From assembly GCA_030453435.1 (NCBI GenBank), contig JAKDKI010000020.1:1-14613 (forward strand): a DNA stretch of 14,613 nucleotides, read 5' to 3'. Position 1 is the first letter of the stretch; each line of letters begins with the position of its first letter. The notes below the pieces were generated by a model. It saw nothing but the letters and a program-made list of their open reading frames with translations. It ran no database searches and was not told where the DNA came from. This document shows positions 1 through 9,742 of the stretch, one piece after another. The translations under genes and the position numbers were made by a program. This stretch comes from Kocuria sp. (GTDB taxonomy: Bacteria; Actinomycetota; Actinomycetes; Actinomycetales; Micrococcaceae).

Positions 1-1924
1 CCCAGTCCACGTCGTCCTCGGGCGGGGACGCGAACACCATGGTCAGGCGCACGGCATCCACGCCGAATGCATCCAACTGTTCGCCCAGGTCCACGCCGTT
101 ACCCAGCGACTTGGACATGGCCTTGCCGCCGTTGAGCACCTGGCCCTGGTTGAGCAGCGCCTTGAACGGCTCCTGGAAACCGATCAGGCCAAAGTCGTAG
201 AGCGCCTTGGTGAAGAACCGGCTGTACAGCAAGTGCAGGATCGCGTGCTCCACGCCGCCCACGTACTGGTCCACCGGCAGCCAGCGATCCACCTCGTCCC
301 GGTCGAACGGGGCGTTCTCGTCATTGGGCGAAGCGAAACGCAGGTAGTACCAGGACGAATCCACGAACGTGTCCATGGTGTCGGTATCGCGCGTGGCCGG
401 CCCACCACATTCGGGGCAGGTCACGTTCACCCAGTCCGACGCCGCCGCGAGCGGGGACTGTCCCTTGGGCGAGAGTTCCTCACCGCGCAGGTTCTCGGGC
501 AGCTGCACGGGCAGCTGGTCCTCGGGGACGGGCACCTCTCCGCACGCTTCACAGTGAATGATGGGGATGGGTGCGCCCCAGAAACGCTGGCGGGACAGCA
601 GCCAGTCACGCAGGCGGTAGTTGATGTGGCGCTCGCCGGTGCCGGCTTCGCGCACGATGTCGATGGCCTTGGAGATCGCCTCGGCCTTGGGCAACCCGTC
701 CAGCGAACCGGAGTTGACCAACTGGCCGTCACCGGTGGTGGCCACGCCGGAAACGGCGGGATCCTCTTCACCGGTGTCCACGACCACGCGCACGGGCAGA
801 TCGAATGCACGGGCGAAGTCAAGGTCACGCTGATCGTGGGCGGGCACGGCCATGATCACACCGGTGCCGTAATCGGCCAGCACGTAGTCCGCGGCCCACA
901 CGGGCAGCTTCTCGCCGTTGAGCGGGTTGACCGCGTAACGGCCCAGGAACACACCGGTCTTCTTGCGGTCGGTGGACTGGCGGTCGATGTCGGAGAGCGC
1001 CTTGATGTTCTCCTGGTAGTCCTCCAGGGCAGCGCGGTGCTCGTCATCGACGATTTCGCCGGCAATGGCGGCGTCCGCGGCGACCACGCAGAAGGTGGCA
1101 CCGTAGAGGGTGTCCGGGCGGGTGGTGAACACGGTGACGGTGCGCCCGGAGGTGTCGGAAGCGTCCGCACCCTCAGCGGGGGCACCCGCGATCACGAAGT
1201 TGACGTGAGCGCCTTCGGAACGGCCGATCCAGTTGCGCTGCATGGCCAGCACGCGCTCGGGCCAGTGGCCCTCCAGCTCCTTCATGTCCTCCAGGAGCCG
1301 GTCTGCGTAATCGGTGATCTTGAAGTACCACTGGTTCAAGGATTTCTTGGTCACCGGCGTGTGGCAACGTTCGCACTCGCCGTTGACGACCTGTTCATTG
1401 GCCAGCACGGTCTGGTCCGTCGGGCACCAGTTGACCGGTGAGTCCTTCCGGTACGCCAGGTTGTGCTTGTAGAACTGCAGGAACAGCCACTGGGTCCAGC
1501 GGTAGTACTCGGGATCCGAGGTGTGGATCTCGCGGGTCCAGTCCGCGCTGATGGCGTAGCGCTGGAAGGACTTCTTCTGCGTGTCGATATTGCGGTAGGT
1601 CCACTCCGCGGGGTGAGTGTTGCGCTTGATCGCCGCGTTCTCGGCCGGCAGACCGAAGGAGTCCCAACCGATCGGGTGCATCACGTCAAAGCCGCGGTGC
1701 TTCCAGTAGCGAGCCACGACATCCCCCATGGCAAACGCCTCCGCGTGACCCATGTGGAGGTCACCGGAGGGGTAGGGGAACATGTCCAGCACGTAGCGGC
1801 GGGGCCTGGAACCGTCGTCGAGGGGCTTGTACACCTGCTGCTCGTCCCAGAACTGGGGCCACGCGGCCTCAATCCGTTGGAAGTCGTACTCGGTTCCCGT
1901 CTCCGGGGTGTTCTGCGCGCTCAC
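1..1924 (-). CDS. leuS: Leucyl-tRNA synthetase (N-terminal 641 residues; 3' end outside window)
   Basis: Class I aminoacyl-tRNA synthetase that charges tRNA-Leu with leucine in the cytosol. The class I ATP-binding signature is HMGH at residues 57-60, preceded by [11 protein letters not shown] cysteine-rich stretch lies in the NWCPTDQ and CERCHTP segments. The CP1 editing domain shows TTRPDTLYG (about residues 266-274) and [15 protein letters not shown] (about 351-365). CEACG and CPECGG follow, then [11 protein letters not shown] and the second signature [10 protein letters not shown] near residue 603. The start is the GTG at 1924-1922, giving [10 protein letters not shown]; an AAGGCGAGG stretch just upstream could act as ribosome binding site. 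Bacterial LeuRS is usually 800-880 residues, so the anticodon-binding C-terminus is missing only because of the window edge. No frameshift or lost motif is visible. The gene is transcribed divergently from the hydrolase at 2118. Confidence 0.97.
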   Translation of the reverse strand, partial: MSAQNTPETGTEYDFQRIEAAWPQFWDEQQVYKPLDDGSRPRRYVLDMFPYPSGDLHMGHAEAFAMGDVVARYWKHRGFDVMHPIGWDSFGLPAENAAIKRNTHPAEWTYRNIDTQKKSFQRYAISADWTREIHTSDPEYYRWTQWLFLQFYKHNLAYRKDSPVNWCPTDQTVLANEQVVNGECERCHTPVTKKSLNQWYFKITDYADRLLEDMKELEGHWPERVLAMQRNWIGRSEGAHVNFVIAGAPAEGADASDTSGRTVTVFTTRPDTLYGATFCVVAADAAIAGEIVDDEHRAALEDYQENIKALSDIDRQSTDRKKTGVFLGRYAVNPLNGEKLPVWAADYVLADYGTGVIMAVPAHDQRDLDFARAFDLPVRVVVDTGEEDPAVSGVATTGDGQLVNSGSLDGLPKAEAISKAIDIVREAGTGERHINYRLRDWLLSRQRFWGAPIPIIHCEACGEVPVPEDQLPVQLPENLRGEELSPKGQSPLAAASDWVNVTCPECGGPATRDTDTMDTFVDSSWYYLRFASPNDENAPFDRDEVDRWLPVDQYVGGVEHAILHLLYSRFFTKALYDFGLIGFQEPFKALLNQGQVLNGGKAMSKSLGNGVDLGEQLDAFGVDAVRLTMVFASPPEDDVDW

Positions 1925-2117
1925 GTGCCTCGCCTTCACATCACATAGTTGAGTCATCCGCGCGCCGCCGCACCGGGCGGCAAGCGCTGGCATGGTGATT
2001 CCACGCGGAATGACATGGGGATCTCCCGCCAGTTTAGACCAGCACCGCAACTGCGGCGTGCTCCCGGGCCGGACGGTTACCATGGACCCGCCGCTAGCCC
2101 ATGACTTGGAGGTCACC
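1925..2117. promoter_or_regulatory. Divergent intergenic region between leuS and the hydrolase gene
   Basis: This 193-bp spacer must hold the leuS leader and probably both promoters. On the minus strand TAAACT (forward 2031-2036) fits the actinobacterial TANNNT -10 pattern and would give leuS a leader of about 100 nt, but no clear -35 is present. Two short inverted repeats lie in that leader: GCCGCC/GGCGGC (1964-1969 and 1976-1981, 6-nt loop) and ATTCC/GGAAT (1998-2002 and 2007-2011, loop ACGC). The second is flanked by CATG at 1991-1994 and 2014-2017. For the plus strand TACCAT near 2079 is a weak -10 candidate. I see no T-box features such as a specifier stem or a T-box sequence. The promoter assignments are inference. 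Confidence 0.3.
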
Positions 2118-3194
2118 GTGGATAATCCGTACGCCGAACGCCGCAGCGTTCAACTGGACGGATACAAGGTCAGATACTGGTTCTACGACGCGGACAAGAA
2201 TCACAAACCACTGCTCGTGATGTTCCATGGTTTCCGCGGGGACCATCACGGCCTGCAACTGATTGCCACCGAGCTGCGCGAGAAGTATCACGTGGTCGTG
2301 CCGGATCTACCGGGTTTCGGCCGCTCCGAACCCTTCCCGGAGCGCGAACACAGCATCCCCAACTACGTGGATTTCGCCCGGGACTTCATCACGGGCCTGA
2401 CCGACGGCGCCGTGTCCCCGGACAGCGACAGTGGCATCATTGTGGCCGGCCATTCCTTCGGCTCGATCATTGCCTCCCACTTCGCCGTGGCCTACCCGTC
2501 CATGGTGCGGCGGCTCGTGCTGATCAACCCGATTTGCGAACCTGCCCTGGACGGCCAGCACAAGGGCCTGACCAAACTCACCGAGTTCTACTACGGCGTG
2601 GGCAAAAAACTGCCCCGCGTTCTGGGGTCCAAACTGCTGTCCTCCGGGTCCGTGGTGAAACTCATGACCGATGTCATGGTCAAGTCCAAGGACCCCGAGG
2701 TGAAGAAGTACGCGCTGCGCCAGCACGAGTCCTACTTCTCCACGTTCGCCAACCGAGACGTTCTCCACGAGGCCTACCAGGCCTCGATTTCCGGCACCGT
2801 GGCCGAGGTTGCCATGCAGTTGGCCATGCCCACCCTGCTGATCGTGGGTGCCGAAGATGATCTGGGCTCCGTGCAATCCCAGCAGACCATGGCCTCCTGG
2901 ATCCGCAGCCACCGTTTGGAGATCATTCCCGAGACCGGTCACCTGATTCACTACGAAGCCCCGCAGCTGGCCGCCGAGTACATCGATGATTTCCTGTCCT
3001 CCCCCGCACCGGAGCCCCTGGACGTGCACGCCGAGCTGCCCCTCGCGGACACCACCGAATCCACCCCGGACCAGCTCACCGGAATGACCCCGATCATTCG
3101 TCAGGACCAGCTGGCGCGCGAACAGGCCGCGCAACAGGCCTTCCGCGAGCGCCGGGGCCGCAACGATCACCGCATCGGTGATGACCGCCCGTGA
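2118..3194 (+). CDS. Alpha/beta hydrolase fold protein, substrate unknown
   Basis: 358-residue serine hydrolase of the alpha/beta fold, probably cytosolic because no signal peptide is seen. The oxyanion-hole motif is HGFRG (residues 37-41). The nucleophile elbow is GHSFG (111-115, Ser113). The likely acid is Asp247 or Asp248 in GAEDD, and the catalytic histidine is His275 in [11 protein letters not shown] cap insertion occupies roughly 140-230. Residues 294-358 form a Pro/Glu/Gln/Arg-rich tail beyond the fold that looks disordered. The frame is open from 1992, but I chose GTG 2118 because GGAGG lies 6 nt upstream and the N-terminus then fits the family; ATG 2082 is an alternative. The stop overlaps the next start by 4 bp, so translation is probably coupled to the glycosyltransferase. 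Esterase, lipase, epoxide hydrolase or peptidase activities all remain possible. Confidence 0.88.
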   Translation: MDNPYAERRSVQLDGYKVRYWFYDADKNHKPLLVMFHGFRGDHHGLQLIATELREKYHVVVPDLPGFGRSEPFPEREHSIPNYVDFARDFITGLTDGAVSPDSDSGIIVAGHSFGSIIASHFAVAYPSMVRRLVLINPICEPALDGQHKGLTKLTEFYYGVGKKLPRVLGSKLLSSGSVVKLMTDVMVKSKDPEVKKYALRQHESYFSTFANRDVLHEAYQASISGTVAEVAMQLAMPTLLIVGAEDDLGSVQSQQTMASWIRSHRLEIIPETGHLIHYEAPQLAAEYIDDFLSSPAPEPLDVHAELPLADTTESTPDQLTGMTPIIRQDQLAREQAAQQAFRERRGRNDHRIGDDRP

Positions 3195-4291
3195 AATTCC
3201 TGTTCGACGCCCGCTACATTCGCACCGATCATCACGACGGCATCAGTCGCTACAGTGCAGAACTGCTCACGGCGCTGGCCGATCTGACCCGTGATGATCC
3301 CAGGGTCCGGCTCGCCGCGCTCATCAGTGACCCCGCTCAGCTGGATCATGTCCCGGACCTTCCGCATCTCACGGGGCCTTCCGTGACCTCACCGGCCGAG
3401 GTGCTCACGTCCCTGGAGCTCAACCGCTACCGCCCGGACGTGGTCTTCTCGCCCATGCAGACCATGGGGTCGCTGGGCCGTCGGTACAAGCTGATCCTCA
3501 CCCTCCATGACCTGATCTACTACGAACACCCCCAGCCGCCCTCGGACCTGCCGTTGCCCATCCAGTGGGGGTGGCGGGCTTATCACAAGGCCTGGTGGCC
3601 GCAGCGGGTCGCGCTCAATCGCGCCGACGCCGTGGTCACCGTCTCCGAAACCTCTCGCGAGCAAATCCTGGCTCACCGCCTGACCAAACGGGACGTGCAC
3701 GTGGTGCCCAATGCGGCGTCGGCGGCGGCAGTGACCGAGGCCGAGGCGCTGACACGGCTCGGGACGCGCGGCAGAGACCTGCTGTACATGGGTTCGTTCC
3801 TGCCGTACAAGAACGTGGAGACCCTGGTGTGCGCGGCCGCTCAGCTGCCCGAGTACACGCTGCATGTGCTGTCCCGGATTTCACCGGCGCGTGAATCGGA
3901 ACTACGTGCGCTCGCAGGCCCCGCCGACAACGTGGTTTTCCACCGCGGGGTGAGCGACGCCGAATACCAGGACCTGCTCTTTTCGTGCGCTGCGCTGCTC
4001 ACGGCATCGCGCGCCGAAGGTTACGGCCTGCCGCTCATCGAGGCCTTCGCGGCCGGAGCTCCCGTAGTCTGTTCGGACACACCGATTTTTCGCGAGGTGG
4101 CCGGCCGCGCCGCAGGGTACGCACCCGCCGACGACGCCGCCGCGTTCGCCGCCCGGGTGCGCGAACTCGCCGATCCGCAGCTCGCGCAAGAACGGGTCCT
4201 GGGGGGACTGGAACGGGTACGAGCCCACACATGGGCGGATTCCGCGCAACGGCTCCTGGAGCTCGCGAACGAGCTGCAGCAGCGCGGCTGA
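3191..4291 (+). CDS. Glycosyltransferase family 4 (GT-B fold)
   Basis: 366-residue retaining glycosyltransferase with a GT-B fold. The N-terminal Rossmann domain starts [10 protein letters not shown] and contains DGISRY (16-21), equivalent to the glycine-rich acceptor-side loop of GT4 enzymes. TLHDLIYY and AVVTVSETS follow. The C-terminal nucleotide-sugar domain contains YMGSFLPYKN and the GT4 E-x7-E motif EGYGLPLIE (Glu276 and Glu284), followed by GAPVVCSDTPIFREVAG. There are no membrane segments, so it is cytosolic or membrane-peripheral. It starts at GTG 3191 within the GTGA overlap with the hydrolase stop. The donor (GDP-mannose, UDP-sugar or other) and acceptor cannot be deduced, and a link to cell-envelope polysaccharide or glycolipid synthesis is only inference. 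It ends 30 bp before the metallopeptidase gene and is probably in the same transcript. Confidence 0.9.
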   Translation: MKFLFDARYIRTDHHDGISRYSAELLTALADLTRDDPRVRLAALISDPAQLDHVPDLPHLTGPSVTSPAEVLTSLELNRYRPDVVFSPMQTMGSLGRRYKLILTLHDLIYYEHPQPPSDLPLPIQWGWRAYHKAWWPQRVALNRADAVVTVSETSREQILAHRLTKRDVHVVPNAASAAAVTEAEALTRLGTRGRDLLYMGSFLPYKNVETLVCAAAQLPEYTLHVLSRISPARESELRALAGPADNVVFHRGVSDAEYQDLLFSCAALLTASRAEGYGLPLIEAFAAGAPVVCSDTPIFREVAGRAAGYAPADDAAAFAARVRELADPQLAQERVLGGLERVRAHTWADSAQRLLELANELQQRG

Positions 4292-4321
4292 ACCGGGCCT
4301 CGGCTCCGGGGAAGGAGCACC

Positions 4322-5629
4322 ATGAGATATCTGGATCCCTACACACCGCGTTCCGGCACCTCCGAGGTGCGCGTGAACCACTACGACCTGGCACTGGACT
4401 ACGACATTCTGCCGAACACGCTGCGAGCGGGAGCCGTGTTGGACGCCCGGGTTCTGGAGGATTGTTCTGCGCTATCCCTGGACCTTGAGGGCCTCACGGT
4501 GGACCGGGTGCTGGTCAACGGACAGCTCAGTTCGTTCAAGCACTCCAAACACAAGGTGGTCGTGGACGCCCGCGAGGGATTCTTCGTGGACGAGGCGCTC
4601 ACGGTGGAAATCCACTACGCGGGAACGCCATCGCCAGCCTCTGGCGCGTGGGGCGATATCGGCTGGGAGGAACTCTCCGACGGCGTTCTGGTGGCCGGGC
4701 AGCCGGTCGGGGCGGCCACATGGTTCCCCTGCAACGACCACCCCAGCCAGAAGGCAACGTTCCGGGTCTCTGTGCTGGTAGATTCCGATTACACGGCCAT
4801 CTCCAACGGGGCCCTGGTGGCGGTGGACCGGCAGGGCGACCGGACCGCTTGGACCTGGGAGTCTCGCGAACCGGTGGCCACCTATTTGGCCACGGTACAA
4901 ATGGGCCAGTACCGGAGAGGGCCCGTGGAACCGGATCGCTATCCCCCGTCACGTGTGCCGCTGACCCTGGCCTGTGGTGAGCACCTGTGGGCACGAGCCC
5001 AGCACGTGCTGGCCAAACAGCACACCATGATGTCCGTGTTCGAACAGCGCTTCGGGGCGTACCCGTTCGACGACTACGGGGTAGTGGTCACCGACGATGA
5101 GCTGGAGATTCCGCTGGAGTCACAACCGCTGTCGATTTTCGGCCCTAATCATTTGACCGAGTCCTGGGAGTCCGAGCGCCTCATTGCCCATGAAATGGCC
5201 CACCAGTGGTTCGGCAACTCGGTGACGCCCGCGTCCTGGTCTGATATCTGGCTCAATGAAGGGTTCGCGCACTACGCAGAGTGGGTCTGGTCCGAGGCTT
5301 CCGGGCGCCGCTCGGCCCATGACCAAGCCGTTGATGCCCATGCAGAGCTTGCGGCGTCGAAACAGAAGCTCGTGATCGGGGATCCCGGTCCGAAGAAGAT
5401 GTTCGACGACCGCGTGTACGTCCGTGGGGCACTCACGTTGCACGCGCTACGGATGTCCATGGGTGATCAGACGTTTTTCACGATTCTGCAGCGGTGGACG
5501 GCGCAGAACCGATGCGGGAATGTGACCACGGCCGAATTCTTGGCGCTGGCATCCGAGGTCAGTGGGCGGCCGGTGGAGCCGTTGCTCCACAACTGGTTGT
5601 TCGAGAAGAAATTGCCTGAGCTGCCCTGA
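4322..5629 (+). CDS. M1 family zinc metallopeptidase (short aminopeptidase-type)
   Basis: 435-residue gluzincin. The zinc site is HEMAH (290-294), and the third ligand Glu313 lies in WLNEGFAHY, giving HExxH-x18-E as in the M1 family. LESQP at 265-269 occupies the place of the GAMEN exopeptidase motif, with Glu266 as the likely N-terminus-binding residue; actinobacterial short M1 proteins often have an ALETQ-like version here. Tyr366 in VYVRGALTLHALR is the probable transition-state tyrosine. The N-terminal beta domain (about 1-200) is intact, but the C-terminal helical domain of PepN-like enzymes is absent. The length is therefore normal for the small subgroup, not a truncation. ATG 4322 follows a strong AAGGAG (4312-4317). 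No signal peptide is seen, so it is probably cytosolic and acts on peptides. It lies 30 bp after the glycosyltransferase gene. Confidence 0.92.
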   Translation: MRYLDPYTPRSGTSEVRVNHYDLALDYDILPNTLRAGAVLDARVLEDCSALSLDLEGLTVDRVLVNGQLSSFKHSKHKVVVDAREGFFVDEALTVEIHYAGTPSPASGAWGDIGWEELSDGVLVAGQPVGAATWFPCNDHPSQKATFRVSVLVDSDYTAISNGALVAVDRQGDRTAWTWESREPVATYLATVQMGQYRRGPVEPDRYPPSRVPLTLACGEHLWARAQHVLAKQHTMMSVFEQRFGAYPFDDYGVVVTDDELEIPLESQPLSIFGPNHLTESWESERLIAHEMAHQWFGNSVTPASWSDIWLNEGFAHYAEWVWSEASGRRSAHDQAVDAHAELAASKQKLVIGDPGPKKMFDDRVYVRGALTLHALRMSMGDQTFFTILQRWTAQNRCGNVTTAEFLALASEVSGRPVEPLLHNWLFEKKLPELP

Positions 5630-5713
5630 CGAGACACCCTCGTGTACCACGTACGCACCCGGTGCACCCCAGACCGTCACGGTTCACTCGAATCTGGGTG
5701 GCATCATGAACCC

Positions 5714-6178
5714 ATGAGCGAAAACCAGAATCCTACGCATTCCATCGAACTAACTCGTGAAGCCACCAACCGCTACGTCGCCCGCAATGCCGCCGGTGTC
5801 GAGGTCACGTTCGGGCGTGGTGAGGATCTGATGTCCCCGGTGGAATTGCTGTTGGCCGCGATCGCGGGGTGCTCCTCGATCGACGTGGATACCGTCACCT
5901 CGCGCAGTTCCGAACCCACCGAGTTCAGGGTCGAGGCAAGCGGCAGCAAGGTTGCCGAGGAAAACGGCGGTAGCCGCCTGGAGGACCTGAACCTCTCCTT
6001 CAACCTGTCGTTCCCCGACGACGACGGCGGGCGCAAGGCTGCCGGTCTGGTCGACCGCCTGGTGAAACTCTCCCACGACAAGTACTGCGCCGTCTCACGC
6101 ACCGTGGAGCACGGAACTCCGGTCGAATTCGACACCGAGGTCACCACGGGTGGAGAAACCACTACAACAGATCAGTGA
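5714..6178 (+). CDS. OsmC family protein (OsmC/YhfA-like, probable thiol peroxidase)
   Basis: 154-residue OsmC-fold protein. The two family cysteines are present: Cys53 in AAIAGCSSIDV, on the central helix, and Cys125 in KYCAVSRTVEH. Arg35 or Glu44 may complete the peroxidase site. Known OsmC/Ohr members reduce organic hydroperoxides. The GCSSIDV and CAVSRT motifs look closer to the YhfA-like branch, whose activity is less well defined, so the peroxidase role is likely but not certain. The frame is open from GTG 5642, but ATG 5714 fits the family N-terminus. Its only Shine-Dalgarno-like sequence is GGGTGG (5696-5701), spaced 12 nt away, which suggests weak initiation. A Thr-rich tail ends the protein. 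The gene is 84 bp after the peptidase and its last 17 bp overlap the convergent priA 3' end. Confidence 0.87.
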   Translation: MSENQNPTHSIELTREATNRYVARNAAGVEVTFGRGEDLMSPVELLLAAIAGCSSIDVDTVTSRSSEPTEFRVEASGSKVAEENGGSRLEDLNLSFNLSFPDDDGGRKAAGLVDRLVKLSHDKYCAVSRTVEHGTPVEFDTEVTTGGETTTTDQ

Positions 6179-8519
6179 TATCGCAGCGCACGTTGACCAC
6201 CGCGTGCTCGCGCAATGCTGAGGCCCGGGCCTTCTCGGCTCGCAGCGCAGCGGTGATCTGCGGGGCGATTCCGAACCCGAAGAACAGCAACGCCCTGTAC
6301 TGAGGTTCGTCCTCGGTCGTGAACCCGGCGAGAGTCCCCGGGTCGCCCTCGTCGGACCAACCACCCACTTGGTCCTTCATCGGCGCCGGGCCCACCACGT
6401 TCACCTGGGGCGGTAGGTCCAGGTCGCGCAGGGTCGCGGTCAGTGCGTCGCGAGGACCAGTGAGTGCGGCAGTCCGAACAGCCGGTGGCAAGCCCAGCTC
6501 GTGACGTTCCTGCAGCTGTCGGTAGGCGTGACCGGACGGGTCCCAGCGCACCAGCGCGCCGACCGCCTGATCGTGATCCGCGGTCACGACCACCGTCCCG
6601 CCCTGCGAGGAAGACCGCACGAGCGCAGCCGCATTGAACCAGCGTCTAAGGGTTTGTTCTTCTGCGCGCAACCACGGCCGCGCCAGCATCTCGTTGCCGT
6701 CCAGGAGCAGGGCCGCCGCATATCCGCCCTCGGCCACCGGTTCGGCACCGGGCGTGGCCACCACCAGTGCGGGATCGGAACCCACGTCAGGGCGGACGTG
6801 CTCGGCACTCGATGAGATGACCGGAACCTGCGGGAACGCACGCCCCAGTTCCTCTGCGGTGCGCAGGGCTCCCACCTTGCTCAATCGCAGGCGCTGGTGA
6901 CCGCATTCCTGGCACTGCCAACCATGAGCATTGCGGCCGCACCACGTGCATACGGGTGCCTCCCGACCCGACCGGAGCGACAACGATCCCCCGCAGCCCC
7001 GGCATCGCGCGGGTGTACGGCAGCGCTCGCAGGCCACGAAGGGCGCGTATCCGCGCCGGGCCACCTGGACCAACACCGGGCCTTGTGCGAGGGCCTGTTG
7101 GGCCACCCGGAACGCTTCGTGGGGTAACCGGGCACGCGCGGCCATGGGGTCGCGGGATAAATTGAACGAGTCCGACGTCGCCTCCACCCGCGGCGAGTAT
7201 TTCCGCAGGGTCGCCCGCTCTGGACGGACATGGGCGGCCCACCCGGTTGTGATGAGACGCTGGGCCTCCGGGCTCACGCTGTAGCCGGTGAACAGCGCCG
7301 CGGTGTTCTCCTGCTGGGCACGCAACAGCAAGACGTCCCGCGTGTGTTGATACGGTGCGCGTTGTTCCACGTAGCTCGTGTCGCCATCGTCATGACAGCA
7401 CACCAGACGCAGATCCTGAACGGGTGCATAAGCGGCGGAACGCGTGCCGATCGCCAGACGTTTATAGCCCAGCGAGAGTTCCATGTACCCGCGATATCGG
7501 GGCGTGGGACCGTCGTCCGCGTGCAGCCGGACCACACGGTCAGATCCCACCAGCGATTCGAGAGCCGCCGCGAGACGTTCCAGCGACTTGTAGTCGGAAA
7601 CCACCGCCAACGCACCGTGCCCGGCCTCATAGGTGGCCGCCATCGCCGAGGCCGTCAGCAGAGCCCAGTCGTGATCCTCCGGAGCCGGCAATACCTCGAC
7701 CACCGCTCGCGCCGGATCTCCTTCGGAGGCGGCAGCGAGCCACTCAAGACCGCCGTTGTAGTAGCGCCAGAGTTTACGAGGCACGGTGACCGGCGCGTCG
7801 GGTTCATCCCGCGCCGACTCCGCCGGCTCACGTTTCTCCGCGTCGCTCGACACGGCATCCTCAGCCGCATTGTCGACGGCGCTCGCAGCCTTCGCGACCT
7901 CGGTATCCGCCCGCGCAAGTTCGCCGGTGTCGGTCTCGCCGTGCGCCACCTCGGCGGTACCTTCGTCGCCGCTTGTGTCCTCGGATACCGGCGTCGACTC
8001 CGGTTCTTCCACCGCAGCCGCCTGACGACGCGCCAACATTTCCTTGTCCACGCGTGCCACTCGCGGCGGAACAGCCACCCGCAACACGTCCGACACGGTT
8101 CCGGCAGAACGGGCGGCCACTGCTTGAGCGAGCTCCACGATCACGGGTTTGAGCACGGGTAAGGGCGAAAGCACCTTGCGAATGGTCAAAAGCCGCCCGG
8201 TGACCTCGGACTCGGCGACGCGGTCAACGATCCATCCCGTCATGAGCCGCCCGGAGAACGGGACCGATACCTTGGCACCCACCACGGCGTCCCGGTCGAG
8301 ACCGGCGCTCACTCGGTAGTCGAAGACTCGATCTAGGTGCGGCACGTACGCGTCCAGGAGGACCTTGGCGATGGGGTCCTCGGGTGCCGGCCCTTCGGCA
8401 CCCACCGGAAGATCGGATTTCTTGGGCGCGGGGGGTGGTTCGGGCAACCCCGCGAGGGAGAGTTGCTCCGGGGCAGCGTCCGGGTCGGGCATAGGTGCCG
8501 ACCCGGAACGCTCGCTCAC
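6162..8519 (-). CDS. priA: Primosomal protein N' (PriA), actinobacterial helicase-degenerate type
   Basis: 785-residue PriA homologue, a replication-restart protein that binds branched DNA. The 3'-DNA-binding domain is recognisable near residues 55-100 ([25 protein letters not shown]). An acidic low-complexity linker lies at about 168-241. The helicase region keeps the PriA layout but has lost catalysis: no Walker A is present where GxTGSGKT is expected ([15 protein letters not shown] instead), and the DEEH box is HDDGD. The zinc domain is intact, with four CxxC pairs between about residues 495 and 541 (CERC, CRGC, CTWC, CQEC). Loss of helicase motifs is known for actinobacterial PriA, so the role is probably DNA binding and scaffolding. 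I chose GTG 8519 because it overlaps the metK stop as GTGA; the frame extends to 8567, and ATG 8492 is an alternative. Confidence 0.92.
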   Translation of the reverse strand: MSERSGSAPMPDPDAAPEQLSLAGLPEPPPAPKKSDLPVGAEGPAPEDPIAKVLLDAYVPHLDRVFDYRVSAGLDRDAVVGAKVSVPFSGRLMTGWIVDRVAESEVTGRLLTIRKVLSPLPVLKPVIVELAQAVAARSAGTVSDVLRVAVPPRVARVDKEMLARRQAAAVEEPESTPVSEDTSGDEGTAEVAHGETDTGELARADTEVAKAASAVDNAAEDAVSSDAEKREPAESARDEPDAPVTVPRKLWRYYNGGLEWLAAASEGDPARAVVEVLPAPEDHDWALLTASAMAATYEAGHGALAVVSDYKSLERLAAALESLVGSDRVVRLHADDGPTPRYRGYMELSLGYKRLAIGTRSAAYAPVQDLRLVCCHDDGDTSYVEQRAPYQHTRDVLLLRAQQENTAALFTGYSVSPEAQRLITTGWAAHVRPERATLRKYSPRVEATSDSFNLSRDPMAARARLPHEAFRVAQQALAQGPVLVQVARRGYAPFVACERCRTPARCRGCGGSLSLRSGREAPVCTWCGRNAHGWQCQECGHQRLRLSKVGALRTAEELGRAFPQVPVISSSAEHVRPDVGSDPALVVATPGAEPVAEGGYAAALLLDGNEMLARPWLRAEEQTLRRWFNAAALVRSSSQGGTVVVTADHDQAVGALVRWDPSGHAYRQLQERHELGLPPAVRTAALTGPRDALTATLRDLDLPPQVNVVGPAPMKDQVGGWSDEGDPGTLAGFTTEDEPQYRALLFFGFGIAPQITAALRAEKARASALREHAVVNVRCDITDLL

Positions 8520-9742
8520 AGTCCCGCGGCGGAACGCAACGCTTCGACGCGGTCGGTGCGCTCCCACGTGAAATCGGGGTCGGTTCGGCCGAAGTGACCG
8601 TGCGCCGCGGTCTTGGCGTAAATGGGGCGCTTGAGGTTCAGCTCTTCGATGATCGCTAACGGACGCAGGTCGAAGACCTCCAGGATCGCTTTCTCAATGC
8701 GCTGGGGGTCAACGGTCTCCGTGCCGAAGGTCTCCACGTACAGACCCACCGGGCGTGCCTGGCCAATAGCGTAGGCAACCTGCACTTCCGCGCGGCGTGC
8801 CAGTCCGGCGGCCACGACATTCTTGGCAACCCAGCGCATGGCATAGGCGGCCGAACGGTCCACCTTGGACGGGTCCTTACCGGAGAACGCGCCGCCGCCG
8901 TGACGGGCCATGCCGCCGTAGGTGTCCACGATGATCTTGCGACCGGTCAGACCGGCATCGCCCACGGGGCCGCCGCGGACAAAGTTTCCCGCGGGGTTCA
9001 CGATGATTTCCGTGGTGGACAGGTCCAACCCGGAATCAGCCAGTACCGGATCAATCACGGACTGTGTGAGGTCGGTGGCCAACTGCTTGAGGTCGTAGCC
9101 CTCGGCGTGCTGTGAGGAAACCACCACGGTCTCCACGGACACGGGCGTGTGCCCGTCGTAACCCAGGGTCACCTGAGTCTTACCGTCCGGGCGGAGATTG
9201 GGCAGCACCGCCGTCTTTCGAACCCGGGTGAGCTGTTCCGAGAGCCGGTGGGCAATGGAGATGGGCGCCGGCATGAGCACATCGGTTTCATCCGAGGCGT
9301 AGCCGAACATCAAGCCCTGGTCCCCCGCACCCTGAATGTCGCGCGGATCCTGGGCGGTGCCCGAGCGGCTCTCGAGGGAGTTGTACACGCCGTCGTGGAT
9401 TTCGCTGGACTGTTCTCCCACGCTGATGGAGACGCCGCAGAACTCACCGTCGAAACCGTGCACGGACGAGTTGTAGCCGATGTCCAGAAGGCACTTGCGC
9501 ACGATGTGCGGGATTTCCACGTAGGCCTTGGTTTTGACTTCACCGGCCACGTGAACCAGTCCTGTGGTCACCATGGTCTCCACGGCCACCGAGGACTCAG
9601 GGTCCTCGGCCAGCAGAGCGTCCAGGATGGAATCCGAGATCTGGTCGCAGATTTTGTCCGGGTGTCCCTCCGTCACTGACTCGGAGGTGAAAATTCTCAG
9701 GTGGGGGCTAGATTCGGTCACCGTCCAAGAGTACCCGTCCAC
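8516..9742 (-). CDS. metK: S-adenosylmethionine synthetase
   Basis: 408-residue methionine adenosyltransferase, a cytosolic enzyme that makes S-adenosylmethionine from methionine and ATP. Motifs in order are [17 protein letters not shown] (GHPDK at 26-30), the ATP-site signature [12 protein letters not shown] (138-149), and the phosphate-binding signature [16 protein letters not shown] (282-297). The C-terminal GHFGR/FTWERTD segment is normal, and the length matches the usual 390-410 residues. GTG 9742 begins directly after the coaBC stop, and GGGAG lies about 6 nt upstream. GTG 9721 ([11 protein letters not shown]) would fit many relatives equally well and would shorten the protein by seven residues. 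No SAM riboswitch precedes it because there is no leader. Expression therefore depends on the upstream genes, or on a promoter inside coaBC that I cannot identify. Confidence 0.97.
   Translation of the reverse strand: MDGYSWTVTESSPHLRIFTSESVTEGHPDKICDQISDSILDALLAEDPESSVAVETMVTTGLVHVAGEVKTKAYVEIPHIVRKCLLDIGYNSSVHGFDGEFCGVSISVGEQSSEIHDGVYNSLESRSGTAQDPRDIQGAGDQGLMFGYASDETDVLMPAPISIAHRLSEQLTRVRKTAVLPNLRPDGKTQVTLGYDGHTPVSVETVVVSSQHAEGYDLKQLATDLTQSVIDPVLADSGLDLSTTEIIVNPAGNFVRGGPVGDAGLTGRKIIVDTYGGMARHGGGAFSGKDPSKVDRSAAYAMRWVAKNVVAAGLARRAEVQVAYAIGQARPVGLYVETFGTETVDPQRIEKAILEVFDLRPLAIIEELNLKRPIYAKTAAHGHFGRTDPDFTWERTDRVEALRSAAGL

Noticed and set aside
233..1441. 402-codon open frame on the plus strand opposite leuS
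   Set aside because: It is antisense to a clear leucyl-tRNA synthetase with all motifs. Its His/Gly/Val-rich product resembles no family I know and is typical of reverse-strand readings in high-GC DNA.
1992..2117. N-terminal extension of the hydrolase to ATG 1992
   Set aside because: No ribosome binding site precedes 1992 and the extra residues look non-coding. GTG 2118 has GGAGG upstream and gives the normal family start.
2307..3170. 287-codon open frame on the minus strand opposite the hydrolase
   Set aside because: It mirrors the codon pattern of a well-supported alpha/beta hydrolase, and its Gly/His-rich product shows no domain.
5642..5713. Upstream start at GTG 5642 for the OsmC gene
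   Set aside because: The added residues are Arg/His/Cys-rich and unlike any OsmC N-terminus. ATG 5714 fits the family length.
7230..8162. 310-codon open frame on the plus strand opposite priA
   Set aside because: It covers the acidic linker and helicase core of PriA in antisense. It gives an Arg/His-rich product with no motif and no convincing ribosome binding site.
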